From Streptomyces broussonetiae (GTDB lineage Bacteria > Actinomycetota > Actinomycetes > Streptomycetales > Streptomycetaceae): DNA of 64,000 bases. The stretch is from positions 4,092,001 through 4,156,000 of the forward strand of contig NZ_CP047020.1 of assembly GCF_009796285.1 (NCBI RefSeq), given 5' to 3'. This document shows positions 53,716 to 63,087 of this stretch, in pieces. The notes beneath the pieces are model-generated. The model did no database searches. It had not been told where the DNA came from and saw only the letters and a list, made by a program, of their open reading frames with translations. Each line of letters opens with the position of its first letter. Positions within the stretch are counted from its first letter, which is position 1. The position numbers and the translations under genes were made by a program.

Positions 53716-54936
53716 ATGCCCGAAGCCGTCATCGTCTCGACCGCCCGCTCCCCCATCGGCCGCGCCGTCAAGGGCTCCCTGAAGGATCTGCGCCCCGACG
53801 ACCTGACCGCCACGATCATCCAGGCCGCGCTCGCCAAGGTCCCCGAGCTGGACCCCAGGGACATCGACGACCTGATGCTCGGCTGCGGCCTGCCCGGCGG
53901 CGAGCAGGGCCACAACCTCGGCCGTATCGTCGCCGTGCAGATGGGCATGGACCACCTGCCGGGCTGCACGATCACCCGCTACTGCTCCTCCTCCCTGCAG
54001 ACCAGCCGCATGGCCCTGCACGCCATCAAGGCCGGCGAGGGCGACGTCTTCATCTCGGCCGGTGTCGAGACGGTCTCCCGGTTCGTGAAGGGCAGCTCCG
54101 ACGGCCTGCCGGACACGCACAACCCGCTGTTCGCCGAGGCCGAGGCCCGTACCGCCGCCGTGGCCGAGTCGACCGGCTCCACCTGGCACGACCCGCGCGA
54201 GGACGGCCTGGTGCCCGACCCGTACATCGCGATGGGCCAGACCGCCGAGAACCTGGCCCGCGCCAAGGGCGTCACCCGCCAGGAGATGGACGAGTTCGGC
54301 GTCCGCTCGCAGAACCTCGCCGAGCAGGCCATCAAGAACGGCTTCTGGGAGCGCGAGATCACCCCGGTGACCCTTCCGGACGGCACGGTCGTCAGCAAGG
54401 ACGACGGCCCCCGAGCCGGCGTCACCCTGGAGGGCGTGGCGGGGCTCAAGCCGGTCTTCCGCCCGGACGGGCTGGTCACGGCCGGCAACTGCTGCCCGCT
54501 CAACGACGGCGCCGCGGCCGTCGTCATCATGTCCGACACCAAGGCCCGCGAGCTGGGCCTGACCCCGCTCGCCCGCATCGTCTCCACCGGTGTCTCCGGC
54601 CTGTCCCCCGAGATCATGGGCCTCGGCCCGGTCGAGGCCAGCAAGCAGGCCCTGCGCCGCGCCGGCCTGACCATCGACGACATCGACCTGGTCGAGATCA
54701 ACGAGGCCTTCGCCGCCCAGGTGATCCCCTCCTACCGGGAGCTGGGCATCGACATCGACAGGCTGAACGTCAACGGCGGCGCCATCGCCGTCGGCCACCC
54801 CTTCGGCATGACCGGCGCCCGTATCACCGGCACGCTCATCAACTCCCTGCAGTGGCACGACAAGCAGTTCGGCCTGGAGACGATGTGCGTCGGCGGCGGC
54901 CAGGGCATGGCGATGGTCATCGAGCGCCTCAGCTGA
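53716..54936 (+). CDS. acetyl-CoA C-acetyltransferase (thiolase)
   Basis: 406 aa, ATG 53716 with GGAG 6 nt upstream. Catalytic residues are evident: the nucleophilic Cys in TRYCSSSLQTS, the His of GGAIAVGHPFGMTGAR and the second Cys in METMCVGGGQG-like sequence (read as ETMCVGGGQG). NEAFAAQV is the conserved NEAFA box. The enzyme cleaves or makes acetoacetyl-CoA or longer 3-ketoacyl-CoA. Highly biased codons suggest strong expression. It is followed by a terminator, so it is probably monocistronic. Confidence 0.94.
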   Translation: MPEAVIVSTARSPIGRAVKGSLKDLRPDDLTATIIQAALAKVPELDPRDIDDLMLGCGLPGGEQGHNLGRIVAVQMGMDHLPGCTITRYCSSSLQTSRMALHAIKAGEGDVFISAGVETVSRFVKGSSDGLPDTHNPLFAEAEARTAAVAESTGSTWHDPREDGLVPDPYIAMGQTAENLARAKGVTRQEMDEFGVRSQNLAEQAIKNGFWEREITPVTLPDGTVVSKDDGPRAGVTLEGVAGLKPVFRPDGLVTAGNCCPLNDGAAAVVIMSDTKARELGLTPLARIVSTGVSGLSPEIMGLGPVEASKQALRRAGLTIDDIDLVEINEAFAAQVIPSYRELGIDIDRLNVNGGAIAVGHPFGMTGARITGTLINSLQWHDKQFGLETMCVGGGQGMAMVIERLS

Positions 54937-54977
54937 CCCACCGTCCGTAGCGGGACAGGCACGTCACGTCAGGAATC

Positions 54978-55012
54978 GGCCCGGATCCGAGGAAACACCA
55001 CGGATCCGGGCC
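54978..55012 (+). terminator. Rho-independent hairpin after thiolase
   Basis: A perfect 12-bp stem (54978-54989 and 55001-55012) with an 11-nt loop and following TTT lies 41 bp after the stop codon. Confidence 0.8.
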
Positions 55013-55219
55013 TTTCCGTGATCCAATCTCCCCCAGGATGTGACCTATCTCGCTCGCCCGGCGTATAAGTGCAGGTCAGCGCGGGTCGGCGCGGTCTGCG
55101 AGGAATCCACAGAGCCAAAGTCCTGTCCGTTTCGTGACGTTACGCACTGACAGCTGGTTAGTCCACCCTTCAAGCTGATGTAGGAAGTCGGGGGTCGACT
55201 TTGAACCGGGAGAACGTCA

Positions 55220-55996
55220 GTGAGCGCCATGCCGATCGCCCTGCTGCTCACCACGGCCGCCACCGGCGCCGTGGGCGTCGCCGTCCTGCGCACCGTTCTC
55301 AAGCTGCGCCGTCAGCTCGGTGAGCTGCAGCGGCAGCTCACCGAGAACCAGCAGGCCGCCACGCGCGCCCTGCTGCCGAGCGCCCGCTCCCACGCCGACC
55401 AGATACGCGCGGCCGTGGCCGAGGCGCTCGCCGAGGAGCGGGAGCGGGAGCTGGCCGAGGCGCGTGCCTTCTGGGCCGCCCAGGAGGCGCGTGACGTCTC
55501 CGACGCCCCCTCGCTGCTCGGCCTGTCCGACGCCGATCTCTTCCTGCCCCGGCAGAGCGACTTCGCCGGCCTGGAGCCCGTGTCGGAGCCGACCGCCGAG
55601 GCCGACGAGTTCGCCGGGGAGTCCCCGGAGCTGGCCGCGGCCCGCCGCCGCCACCCCTCGCACCCCGACTTCGTCCCGGCGCAGTCCCCGGCCGTGAACG
55701 ACCACGAGCGCACGGTGACCACGCTGGAGCAGCTGGCCGCCGACCGCGTCGAACTCGCCGACGTCCGCCCGGGCCCGCTCGGCACCCTCGACGTCTACGT
55801 CTTCGCCGACGGCACCACCCTGTGCATGACCCCGGGCCACCGCGAGACCGCCGAGCGCCTGGCGGCGGCGGTGGAGACGGGTGACACCCCCTACCTCCTC
55901 GGCGGCTCCGGCATCTCCGGTGCGTACACCCTCACCTTCGCCTGCGGCGAGGAGATGGTCTACATCCTCGCCGACCGGGTCATCGCGTCCCTGTAA
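55220..55996 (+). CDS. conserved protein with N-terminal membrane helix, function unknown
   Basis: 258 aa, GTG 55220 with GGGAGA upstream. An N-terminal hydrophobic segment (about 4-24) is followed by a coiled-coil-like Gln/Glu-rich stretch (30-95, LRRQLGELQRQLTENQQ), an acidic linker and a C-terminal alpha/beta domain (about 165-258, VELADVRPGPLGTLDVYVFADGTTLCMTPGHRETAERL). I do not recognise the family. It is a single-gene unit, convergent with the 103-aa gene. A scaffolding role is conceivable from the coiled coil, but unsupported. Confidence 0.75.
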   Translation: MSAMPIALLLTTAATGAVGVAVLRTVLKLRRQLGELQRQLTENQQAATRALLPSARSHADQIRAAVAEALAEERERELAEARAFWAAQEARDVSDAPSLLGLSDADLFLPRQSDFAGLEPVSEPTAEADEFAGESPELAAARRRHPSHPDFVPAQSPAVNDHERTVTTLEQLAADRVELADVRPGPLGTLDVYVFADGTTLCMTPGHRETAERLAAAVETGDTPYLLGGSGISGAYTLTFACGEEMVYILADRVIASL

Positions 55997-56013
55997 CGGG
56001 CCCCGCAAGGGGC

Positions 56014-56325
56014 TCAGACCCCCGCCCGCCGCCGCGCCTCCTCCACCAGCTTCACAGCTTCGGTGACTTCACCGTCGCTGCGCAGCACCAGCTCCAAGTC
56101 GTGCGCGGCCACAAGAATCTGATCGGCCGCCGCAAACATCCCCGCGTCCGGCATCTCCCGGGGTTCGCTCCCGGGCTCCTCGACCCGCTGGGCCCACCGG
56201 GCCAACTCCCTGGCCAGTGCCAGAGCCTCGGCCGCGGCTCCTCTCTGCAGCCGGCTCTGCGGGGCCGCGCGCAGCCGGTCGGCGAAGTGATCCACTGCTT
56301 GGGTCAAGGGCGTCGTATCAACCAC
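56014..56325 (-). CDS. small helical protein of unknown function
   Basis: 103 aa, GTG 56325. The sequence is all-helical in appearance (TQAVDHFADRLRAAPQSRLQRGAAAEALALARELARWAQRVE, GMFAAADQILVAAHDLELVL). No motif, signal peptide or membrane segment is seen. A conserved small protein seems likely because coding character is good. It lies 99 bp from the divergent DUF4287 gene. Confidence 0.65.
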   Translation of the reverse strand: MVDTTPLTQAVDHFADRLRAAPQSRLQRGAAAEALALARELARWAQRVEEPGSEPREMPDAGMFAAADQILVAAHDLELVLRSDGEVTEAVKLVEEARRRAGV

Positions 56326-56424
56326 GCGCCGAGCGTAACGCGCCGCACTGTTGCCAATACGCGAACGCTCAGGCACGGTGACGTGAAGGACCGGCTTACA
56401 TCCCCTTTGCGTTCGGAGGCGCCG

Positions 56425-56655
56425 ATGTCCCAGCTCTTCTCCGAGGAGACCCACCGCAATCTGCTCGCCCGCATCCCCCACTGCACCGGTCGTGAAGTCT
56501 CCGACTGGCTGCGCACTGTAGAAGAGGGCCCCGCCCTGGTCCGCTTCGAGGAGAAGGTCAGCTGGCTCAGGCACGAGTACGACCTCGCGTACGGCCACGC
56601 AAAGGCCATCGTGCACGAGTACGACTTGAGGAGGGCGGCCCGCAAGCTGCTCTAG
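56425..56655 (+). CDS. DUF4287-like small protein
   Basis: 76 aa, ATG 56425 with GGAGG (56415-56419) 5 nt upstream. The compact sequence SEETHRNLLARIPHCTGREVSDWLRTVEEGPALVRFEEKVSWLRHEYDLAYGHAKAIVHEYDLRRA has the DUF4287 pattern (TG-x5-W, then HxxGxxHAxAIV-like). Function is unknown. A terminator with a 13-bp stem follows at once. Confidence 0.78.
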   Translation: MSQLFSEETHRNLLARIPHCTGREVSDWLRTVEEGPALVRFEEKVSWLRHEYDLAYGHAKAIVHEYDLRRAARKLL

Positions 56656-56664
56656 AGCGCGACA

Positions 56665-56693
56665 GGGCCCCGGGCTGTGACAGCCCGGGGCCC
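56665..56693. terminator. Rho-independent bidirectional hairpin
   Basis: A perfect 13-bp stem (56665-56677 and 56681-56693) with a TGA loop lies between the convergent DUF4287 and BI-1 genes. Confidence 0.85.
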
Positions 56694-56730
56694 TTCGCCT
56701 GTCCGGCACGCTCGCCGAACGGCGCAACCG

Positions 56731-57591
56731 CTAGTCGTTGTTGGTGAAGATCGCCACCAGCCGCAGCATCTCCACGTAGATCCACACCAGGGTCATGGTG
56801 AGACCGAACGCGGCGAGCCAGGACTCGTTGCGCGGCGCGCCGTAGGCGATGCCGTCCTCGATCTGCTTGAAGTCCAGCGTGAGGAAGAAGGCGCCGAGCA
56901 GGATGGCGAAGATGCCGACGAGCGCGCCGAGCGGGCCGAAGCTGCGCAGGCCGCCGTTCTCCGCGACGCCGAACACCACCAGCAGCAGGTTGATCGCCAT
57001 GACGACCATGAAGGCCATCGCGATGGCGAGGCCCATCCGGGCGTAGCGGGCGGTGACGCGGATCCAGCCCGCCTTGTAGACGAGCAGGGTCGCGCCCGCG
57101 ACCGCCATCGTGCCGAGCACCGCCTGGAACGGGGCGCCGCTCCAGCGGCTGTTGTACATCTCGCTGATGACGCCGAGGAAGACACCCTCGAACGCGGCGT
57201 ACCCCAGGATCAGGGCGGGCGACGGGGTCCGCTTGAAGCTCTGGACCATCGCCAGGACGAACGCGATCAGCGCGGAGCCGACGGCCAGGCCGTAGCTCGT
57301 CGTCGACACCGGCAGCAGCGCCCAGGCGAGGACGGCGCCGAGGGCGACCGTGCCGAGCGTCATGGCCGAGCGGACGACGACGTCGTCCATGGTCATCCGG
57401 TCGGTGGTGACCGGGGCCTGCGGCGGCGCGCCGTACTGCACGCCCTGCTGGGCATACGGGTTCTGCGCGTAGGGGTTCTGCGCATACGGGTTGCCCTGTG
57501 CGTACCCGGCCTGCGGTGCGGTGTTGAAGCCGGCGTAGCCGTTGTCGCGGCTGAACCCCCGTCGCGAGAAGACCGGGTTACTGCTCCTCAT
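56731..57591 (-). CDS. Bax-inhibitor-1/YccA-family membrane protein
   Basis: 286 aa, ATG 57591 with AGGAGTGAG upstream. A cytoplasmic N-terminus contains three PYAQ-type repeats (NPYAQNPYAQNPYAQQG). Six or seven membrane helices follow (about 75-280), with ILGYAAFEGVFLGVISEMYN and FFLTLDFKQIEDGIAYGAPRNESWLAAFGLTMTLVWIYVEMLRL, the BI-1/YccA pattern with acidic residues in the last helices. Relatives act as proton-sensitive calcium leak channels or modulators of membrane proteases. It appears monocistronic. Confidence 0.9.
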   Translation of the reverse strand: MRSSNPVFSRRGFSRDNGYAGFNTAPQAGYAQGNPYAQNPYAQNPYAQQGVQYGAPPQAPVTTDRMTMDDVVVRSAMTLGTVALGAVLAWALLPVSTTSYGLAVGSALIAFVLAMVQSFKRTPSPALILGYAAFEGVFLGVISEMYNSRWSGAPFQAVLGTMAVAGATLLVYKAGWIRVTARYARMGLAIAMAFMVVMAINLLLVVFGVAENGGLRSFGPLGALVGIFAILLGAFFLTLDFKQIEDGIAYGAPRNESWLAAFGLTMTLVWIYVEMLRLVAIFTNND

Positions 57592-57789
57592 CTCACTCCT
57601 CCATGGCTGCCGTGCGCAGCCTTGGCTCAAAGCGTAATGGATTGGCAAAGGATCGACCATGATACTTGAGGAGGATCTTTCCCCTGCCCTGCTGACCAAC
57701 ACGCTACGCGGGACGGCGATTCCCGGCCATGGGTGATCGCGATCCATGACGAACCTGCTACCGAACCGAGAGAAAACCGCCCGGTCGGC

Positions 57790-58965
57790 CTACCCGAGGG
57801 GGAACCCGGTGTACGCCTCGGCCAGGTCGGTCCCGGCCGCACGGGAGGAGGCGATCCGCTCCAGCCGGGCCTGCTGCAGGCGTCCGTCGAAGGCCGTGGC
57901 GTCGGGGGCGGGGTGCAGCAGGGTCGTCATGTCGTAGGAGAACCGCTCGGCCTGCCAGACGCGGCGCAGGCAGGTTGCGGAGTAGGCGTCGAGGAGGTCC
58001 GGGGAGCCGGTCTCCTTCTCGTGGACGAGCGCCCGGGCGAGGGTGACGACGTCGCCGACGGCGAGGTTCAGGCCCTTGGCGCCGGTGGGCGGGACGATAT
58101 GGGCGGCGTCACCGGCGAGGAAGAGCCGGCCGTGGCGCATCGGCTCGTGGACGAAGGAGCGCATGGGGGTGACCGACTTGTGGGTGATGCGGCCGCGCTC
58201 CAGCCGCCGGCCGTCCGTCGTCTCGCAGCGCCGCTGCAGTTCGTCCCAGATCTCCTCATCGCTCCACTCCTCGGCGTCCGTTCCGGCGGGCACCTGGAGA
58301 TAGAGGCGCGAGACGGACGGCGAGCGCATGGAGAGCAGGGCGAAGCCGCGGTCGTGGCGGGTGTAGACGAGTTCGTCGTGCGAGGGCGCGACATCGGCGA
58401 GGATGCCGAGCCAGGCGTAGGGGTACGTCCGCTCGAACGTGCGCGAGAGCGCGGCCGGTACGGCACCCCGGGAAACACCCCAGAACCCGTCGCACCCGGC
58501 GACGTAGTCGCACTCGAGCACGTCCTCGCGGCCCTGGTACCGGAAGGGGATGCGCGGCCGGTCGCCGTCCGCGCCCTGCACCGCGAGCGCCTGCGCCCCG
58601 AACAGCAGCGGCCCGCCCTCCTTCAGCTGCAGGGCGACGAGGTCCTTGCAGACCTCGGTCTGGGCGTACACCCACACCGACCGTCCGCCGGTCAGGCCGG
58701 GGAAGTCGACGCGGTGGCGGCGGCGGTCGAAGCGCAGCTCGATGCCGTCGTGCCGCAGCCCCTCCCGGTCCAGCCGCTCCCCGGCGCCCACGGCACGCAG
58801 GACGTCGACCGTGCCCTGCTCCAGGATCCCGGCGCGCTGGCGGTGTTCGACGTAGGCGCGGTCGCGGCCCTCCAGGACGACCGAGTCGATGCCCGCGCGG
58901 TGCAGCAGCCGTGCGAGCAGCAGCCCGGCCGGTCCCGCCCCGATGATCCCGACGGTCGTGCGCAT
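57790..58965 (-). CDS. pobA: 4-hydroxybenzoate 3-monooxygenase
   Basis: 391 aa, ATG 58965. The FAD-binding motif VGIIGAGPAGLLLARLLHRAGI, the second FAD motif RLFLAGDAAHIVPPTGAKGLNLAVGD and the DG-type YVAGCDGFWGVSR motif are those of group A flavin hydroxylases. EHRQRAGILEQGTVDVLRAVG is specific to PobA. It hydroxylates 4-hydroxybenzoate to protocatechuate using NAD(P)H and oxygen. An inverted repeat GGTGAA-N6-TTCACC lies 48 bp upstream. The rest of the protocatechuate pathway is not in the window. Confidence 0.93.
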   Translation of the reverse strand: MRTTVGIIGAGPAGLLLARLLHRAGIDSVVLEGRDRAYVEHRQRAGILEQGTVDVLRAVGAGERLDREGLRHDGIELRFDRRRHRVDFPGLTGGRSVWVYAQTEVCKDLVALQLKEGGPLLFGAQALAVQGADGDRPRIPFRYQGREDVLECDYVAGCDGFWGVSRGAVPAALSRTFERTYPYAWLGILADVAPSHDELVYTRHDRGFALLSMRSPSVSRLYLQVPAGTDAEEWSDEEIWDELQRRCETTDGRRLERGRITHKSVTPMRSFVHEPMRHGRLFLAGDAAHIVPPTGAKGLNLAVGDVVTLARALVHEKETGSPDLLDAYSATCLRRVWQAERFSYDMTTLLHPAPDATAFDGRLQQARLERIASSRAAGTDLAEAYTGFPLG

Positions 58966-59012
58966 CGGCTCCGCCCCTTCCCGTAGTGCCGCTCATGCCA
59001 GGTGGTTCGTCT

Positions 59013-59030
59013 GGTGAAATTTTCTTCACC
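59013..59030. promoter_or_regulatory. GGTGAA-N6-TTCACC inverted repeat upstream of pobA
   Basis: A perfect 6-bp inverted repeat with an AT-rich spacer lies between the pobA start and the bldA 3' end. Its position fits an operator for a pobA regulator. Confidence 0.5.
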
Positions 59031-59091
59031 GACTTTCGAGCGTTGAGTCTCCGCCGGGATGCAACCGATGTCAATGGACAAGAGGACGCGG

Positions 59092-59178
59092 TGGTGCCCG
59101 GAGCCGGACTTGAACCGGCACGCCCGCGAAGGGGCAGCGAGGTTTAAGCTCGCCGTGTCTGCATTCCACCATCCGGGC
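59092..59178 (-). tRNA. bldA: tRNA-Leu (anticodon UAA), reads UUA; bldA
   Basis: 87 nt on the minus strand, with encoded CCA (59094-59092). The 7-bp acceptor stem is GCCCGGA (from 59178) with TCCGGGC (59102-59096). The anticodon stem GCGAG/CTCGC encloses loop CTTAAAC with anticodon TAA at 59146-59144. A long variable arm and GGTTCAAGTCC T-loop confirm a class II leucine tRNA. In Streptomyces the only tRNA for UUA is bldA, needed for aerial growth and many antibiotic regulators. A possible -10 TAGGCT lies at 59213-59208. Its position beside pobA agrees with my memory of the S. coelicolor locus. Confidence 0.95.
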
Positions 59179-59709
59179 AGGCCATGGGCTCCGCGTCGAG
59201 GAGTCCGAGCCTATCGGGACCCATCCCCCGAACAGCGGAAGGGCGGACCGATGTTGTCTTATTTTATTGAGGTCTGAGGGTGCATCAGCCCGTGGAACGC
59301 GCCATCCGCACTTGCCAAACAGCGTGACGTGACAGGGGCAGGTGTGTACGTGGAATGACGGAATTTCACCGTCCGAACGAGGGCGTTCCACCTGTTCTCG
59401 ACATCGTCCGACACCATTTCGACGACGCCTCCACCGTTCCTCGATTCCCTCTCGATTGCACCTTGAGCACATCTCGAGTGCGGCTCGGTGGCGGCTTCCG
59501 CAATTTCCCGAGCGCGGCCCGGCGGCACCGCCCGCGAGTCGGCCGCCGCTCAGGGTCCGCCGTCCTCCCCAGGTATGACACGGCGCCCTTGCGTCCGACC
59601 CGAGTCGCCCCCCGGAACGGGAACAGCGACTGACTACACGCGCCGCCCGCGCCGGGAGGATGGAGCAGTCCCCAGGAACACACGTCATCCCCGACAGGAG
59701 CACTGTCCC
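59179..59709. other. 531-bp gene-free space between bldA and the MacB-type exporter
   Basis: The left part should hold the bldA promoter (possible -10 TAGGCT at 59213-59208, minus strand) and a relatively AT-rich patch at 59250-59275. The right part carries AGGAG (59696-59700) for the exporter gene. Small frames in the middle lack coding character. Confidence 0.5.
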
Positions 59710-60480
59710 GTGACCACCACACCCCTCGCCGGCCGGACCACCGCAGTGGCCGCACGCGCCACGGAGCTGTCGAAGATCTATGGGCAGGGTGAGACCCGGG
59801 TGGTCGCCCTGGACCGGGTCTCCGTCGACTTCCGGCAGGCCGAGTTCACCGCGATCATGGGCCCGTCCGGCTCGGGCAAGTCCACGCTGATGCACTGCGT
59901 GGCGGGCCTCGACACGTTCTCCTCCGGGTCGGTGCGCATCGGCGAGACCGAGCTGGGCTCCCTGAAGGACAAGCAGCTCACCAAGTTGCGCCGGGACAAG
60001 ATCGGCTTCATCTTCCAGGCCTTCAACCTGCTGCCGACGCTGACCGCGCTGGAGAACATCACCCTGCCGATGGACATCGCGGGCCGCAAGGCCGACAAGG
60101 CGTGGCTCGACCGGGTCATCCAGATGGTCGGCCTGTCCGGGCGGCTCAGCCACCGGCCCTCCCAGCTCTCCGGCGGCCAGCAGCAGCGCGTGGCGGTCGC
60201 CCGTGCCCTCGCCTCCAGGCCCGACATCATCTTCGGCGACGAGCCGACCGGAAACCTCGACTCGCGCTCCGGCGCCGAGGTGCTCGGCTTCCTGCGCAAC
60301 TCGGTGCGTGAACTGGGCCAGACGGTGGTCATGGTGACCCACGACCCGGTCGCCGCCGCCTATGCGGACCGCGTGGTCTTCCTCGCGGACGGCCGGATCG
60401 TGGACGAGATCCACGGCCCGACCTCCGACGCCGTCCTCGACCTGATGAAGCAGTTCGACGCGAAGGGCCGTACCAGCTGA
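59710..60480 (+). CDS. MacB-type ABC exporter ATPase
   Basis: 256 aa, GTG 59710 with AGGAG 9 nt upstream. Walker A GPSGSGKST, the Q loop IFQAFNLLPTLTALENI, signature LSGGQQQRVAVARAL, Walker B IIFGDEPTGNLDS and switch His in VMVTHD are present. FNLLPTLTALENI and GDEPTGNLD mark the LolD/MacB family, which drives mechanotransmission rather than ordinary import. Its stop overlaps the permease start as TGATG (60478-60482), and the pair makes a complete exporter or extrusion unit. The substrate is unknown. Confidence 0.93.
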   Translation: MTTTPLAGRTTAVAARATELSKIYGQGETRVVALDRVSVDFRQAEFTAIMGPSGSGKSTLMHCVAGLDTFSSGSVRIGETELGSLKDKQLTKLRRDKIGFIFQAFNLLPTLTALENITLPMDIAGRKADKAWLDRVIQMVGLSGRLSHRPSQLSGGQQQRVAVARALASRPDIIFGDEPTGNLDSRSGAEVLGFLRNSVRELGQTVVMVTHDPVAAAYADRVVFLADGRIVDEIHGPTSDAVLDLMKQFDAKGRTS

Positions 60481-63008
60481 TGTTCCGCACCGCCCTGCGC
60501 AACGTCCTCGCGCACAAGGCCCGGCTCCTGATGACCGTGCTCGCCGTCATGCTCGGCGTGGCGTTCGTGTCCGGGACGCTGGTCTTCACCAACACCATCT
60601 CCGACGCCTACCAGAAGAGCAGTGCCAAGGGCTTCGACCAGGTCGACGTCGCCGTACACCCCAAGTACCAGGGCTCCGAGGGCGACAAGGTCGGCCGAAC
60701 GCCCGATCTGACCCAGGCGCTGCTGCAGAAGTCCTCGGGGGTGCCGGGCGCGGCCTCCGCGACCGGTGTCGTCAGCGGCTTCACCGCCCTCGCCGACAAG
60801 GACGGCAAGCTGGCCGGCGGCGACTGGCAGTCCACCGGCGGCAACTACTGGGGTACCAAGGACGCCCGTTACCCGCTGGTCAGCGGTCACGCCCCGCACG
60901 GCAGGGGCGAGGTGCTGATCGACTCCAGGACCGCCGAGCGCACCGGCTACAAGGTCGGCGACACCGTGCGGCTCTCGGTCGACGGCCCGGTCCTGACCCC
61001 GAAGGTCGCGGGCGTCTTCACCACCGACGACGGCAACGTCGCGGCGGGCGGCAGCCTCACGCTCTTCGACACCCCGACCGCGCAGGCGCTGTTCGGCAAG
61101 AAGGGCGGGTACGACGAGATCGACGTCAAGGCCGCGGCCGGTACCAGCCAGTCCGCGCTGAAGGCGGAGCTGGACAAGGCCCTGCCCGCGCACCTGGTGG
61201 AGACCACCACCGGCAAGCAGCTCGCCGACGACCAGGCGAAGGCGATCGCGAACTCGATGAGCGGCCTCAAGCAGGCGCTGCTGGTGTTCGCCGGCATCGC
61301 GCTGTTCGTCGGCACGTTCATCATCGCCAACACCTTCACCATGCTGGTCGCCCAGCGCACCAGGGAACTGGCCCTGCTGCGCGCGGTCGGCGCCTCGCGC
61401 CGCCAGGTCACCCGCTCGGTACTGATCGAGGCGTTCGCGGTCGGTGCGGTCGCCGGTGTGACCGGTCTGGCCGCCGGTATCGGCATCGGCGCGGGCCTGC
61501 GCTCGCTGCTCGGCTCCTTCGGCGCGAGCGTGCCCGACGGACCGCTGGTGATCAGCCCCGGCACCGTGGTGGCCGCTCTCGCGGTCGGCATCCTCATCAC
61601 CATGCTGGCCGCCTGGCTGCCCGGCCGCCGGGCCGCGAAGATCCCGCCGGTGGCGGCGATGAGCAGCGTGCACGCCAAGGCCACCACCAAGTCGCTGGTG
61701 CTGCGCAACACGTTCGGCGCGCTGTTCGCGGGGGCCGGTGTCGCGGTGGTCCTCTCGGCCACCACGATGAGCGCCGACTCCGCCCAGGGCCCGATGGGCA
61801 TCGGCGCGGTCCTGCTCATCATCGGCGTGTTCATCCTGACCCCGCTGCTGTCCCGCCCGCTGATCGCGGCCGCCGCCCCGGTGCTGCGCGTCTTCGGCGT
61901 CTCGGGCAAGCTGGCCCGGCAGAACTCGGTGCGCAACCCGCGCCGTACGGCGGCCACCGCCTCGGCTCTGATGATCGGCCTGACCCTGATCACCGGCATG
62001 ACGGTGATGGCGGGCAGCCTGCAGGCGGCGATCGACAAGATGGCGTCCTCGGCGATCCGCGCGGACTACGTCGTCTCGATGGCCAACCGCTCCCCGCTCT
62101 CCCCGAACGTGGCGGAGAAGCTCGCCACCACCGACGGCGTCACCGCCAGCAGCCCGCTGCGCAACGCCGCGTCCCGGATCGACGGCAAGTCCGAGTACCT
62201 GACCGGCGTCGACGGCGCGTCCATCACGAAGCTGACGGACCTGAAGGTGGACGACGGCTCCTTCACGGTGGGCGGCTCGCAGGTCGTCGTCGACAAGGAC
62301 CGGGCCAAGGAGTACGGCTGGACGCCCGGTTCGCACTTCACCGCGCACTTCGAGGACGGCAAGGCGCGGCAGCTGACGGTCGCCGGTGTCTACGAGGGCA
62401 ACGACATGATCAACGGGATCATGCTCGACAACAAGGTCCTCACCCCGCACCTGAAGGACCCGGCCGACATGCAGGTCATGGTCAAGACGGCGTCCGGCGC
62501 CTCCGAGGCGACCAAGGAGCGGCTGGCGAAGGTCCTGGGCACCAACCCGGCGATCAAGATCCAGGACAAGCAGGACATCTCCAACAGCATCGCGCAGGTC
62601 TTCTCGACGATGCTGAACATGCTCTACGGCCTGCTCGGCATGGCGGTGATCGTCGCGGTCCTCGGGGTCATCAACACCCTGGCCATGTCGGTCTTCGAGC
62701 GCTCCCAGGAGATCGGCATGCTCCGCGCGATCGGCCTGGACCGCAAGGCCGTGAAGCGGATGGTCCGCCTGGAGTCCCTGGTGATCTCCCTGTTCGGCGG
62801 GGTGCTCGGCATCGGCCTGGGCGTGTTCTTCGGCTGGGCGGCCGGTCAGCTGCTGGGCACGAAGATGCCGACGTACGAACTGGTCCTGCCCTGGGGCCGG
62901 ATGGCGGTCTTCCTGCTGCTGGCGGGCCTGGTCGGCATCCTGGCCGCCCTGTGGCCGGCCCGGCGCGCGGCCCGGCTGAACATGCTCGCGTCGATCAAGG
63001 CCGAGTAG
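60480..63008 (+). CDS. MacB/FtsX-type ABC exporter permease
   Basis: 842 aa, ATG 60480 overlapping the ATPase stop. The first helix (about 12-35, ARLLMTVLAVMLGVAFVSG) leads to an extracytoplasmic domain. The first FtsX core (about 265-385) has IALFVGTFIIANTFTMLVAQRTRELALLRAVGASRRQVTRSV; central helices and a second large external domain follow. The second FtsX core (about 715-842) has VIVAVLGVINTLAMSVFERSQEIGMLRAIGLDRKAVKRMV. This duplicated plan is standard in Actinobacteria. It probably moves lipids, peptides or antibiotics, or signals to envelope enzymes. A 13-bp terminator stem follows. Confidence 0.93.
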   Translation: MFRTALRNVLAHKARLLMTVLAVMLGVAFVSGTLVFTNTISDAYQKSSAKGFDQVDVAVHPKYQGSEGDKVGRTPDLTQALLQKSSGVPGAASATGVVSGFTALADKDGKLAGGDWQSTGGNYWGTKDARYPLVSGHAPHGRGEVLIDSRTAERTGYKVGDTVRLSVDGPVLTPKVAGVFTTDDGNVAAGGSLTLFDTPTAQALFGKKGGYDEIDVKAAAGTSQSALKAELDKALPAHLVETTTGKQLADDQAKAIANSMSGLKQALLVFAGIALFVGTFIIANTFTMLVAQRTRELALLRAVGASRRQVTRSVLIEAFAVGAVAGVTGLAAGIGIGAGLRSLLGSFGASVPDGPLVISPGTVVAALAVGILITMLAAWLPGRRAAKIPPVAAMSSVHAKATTKSLVLRNTFGALFAGAGVAVVLSATTMSADSAQGPMGIGAVLLIIGVFILTPLLSRPLIAAAAPVLRVFGVSGKLARQNSVRNPRRTAATASALMIGLTLITGMTVMAGSLQAAIDKMASSAIRADYVVSMANRSPLSPNVAEKLATTDGVTASSPLRNAASRIDGKSEYLTGVDGASITKLTDLKVDDGSFTVGGSQVVVDKDRAKEYGWTPGSHFTAHFEDGKARQLTVAGVYEGNDMINGIMLDNKVLTPHLKDPADMQVMVKTASGASEATKERLAKVLGTNPAIKIQDKQDISNSIAQVFSTMLNMLYGLLGMAVIVAVLGVINTLAMSVFERSQEIGMLRAIGLDRKAVKRMVRLESLVISLFGGVLGIGLGVFFGWAAGQLLGTKMPTYELVLPWGRMAVFLLLAGLVGILAALWPARRAARLNMLASIKAE

Positions 63009-63043
63009 CCGTACGGCATCAGCAGGAGAAAGGCACCAGCAAG

Positions 63044-63073
63044 AAGGGGGCCTCGCCGTCGCGAGGCCCCCTT
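63044..63073. terminator. Rho-independent bidirectional hairpin
   Basis: A perfect 13-bp stem (63044-63056 and 63061-63073) with a CGTC loop lies between the convergent exporter and cyclopropane-synthase genes. Confidence 0.85.
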
Positions 63074-63087
63074 CGCCGTACGGAGCG

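Noticed and set aside
59342..59633. Small frames between bldA and the ABC exporter
   Set aside because: No ribosome site, no domain, and base composition differs from coding DNA in this window.
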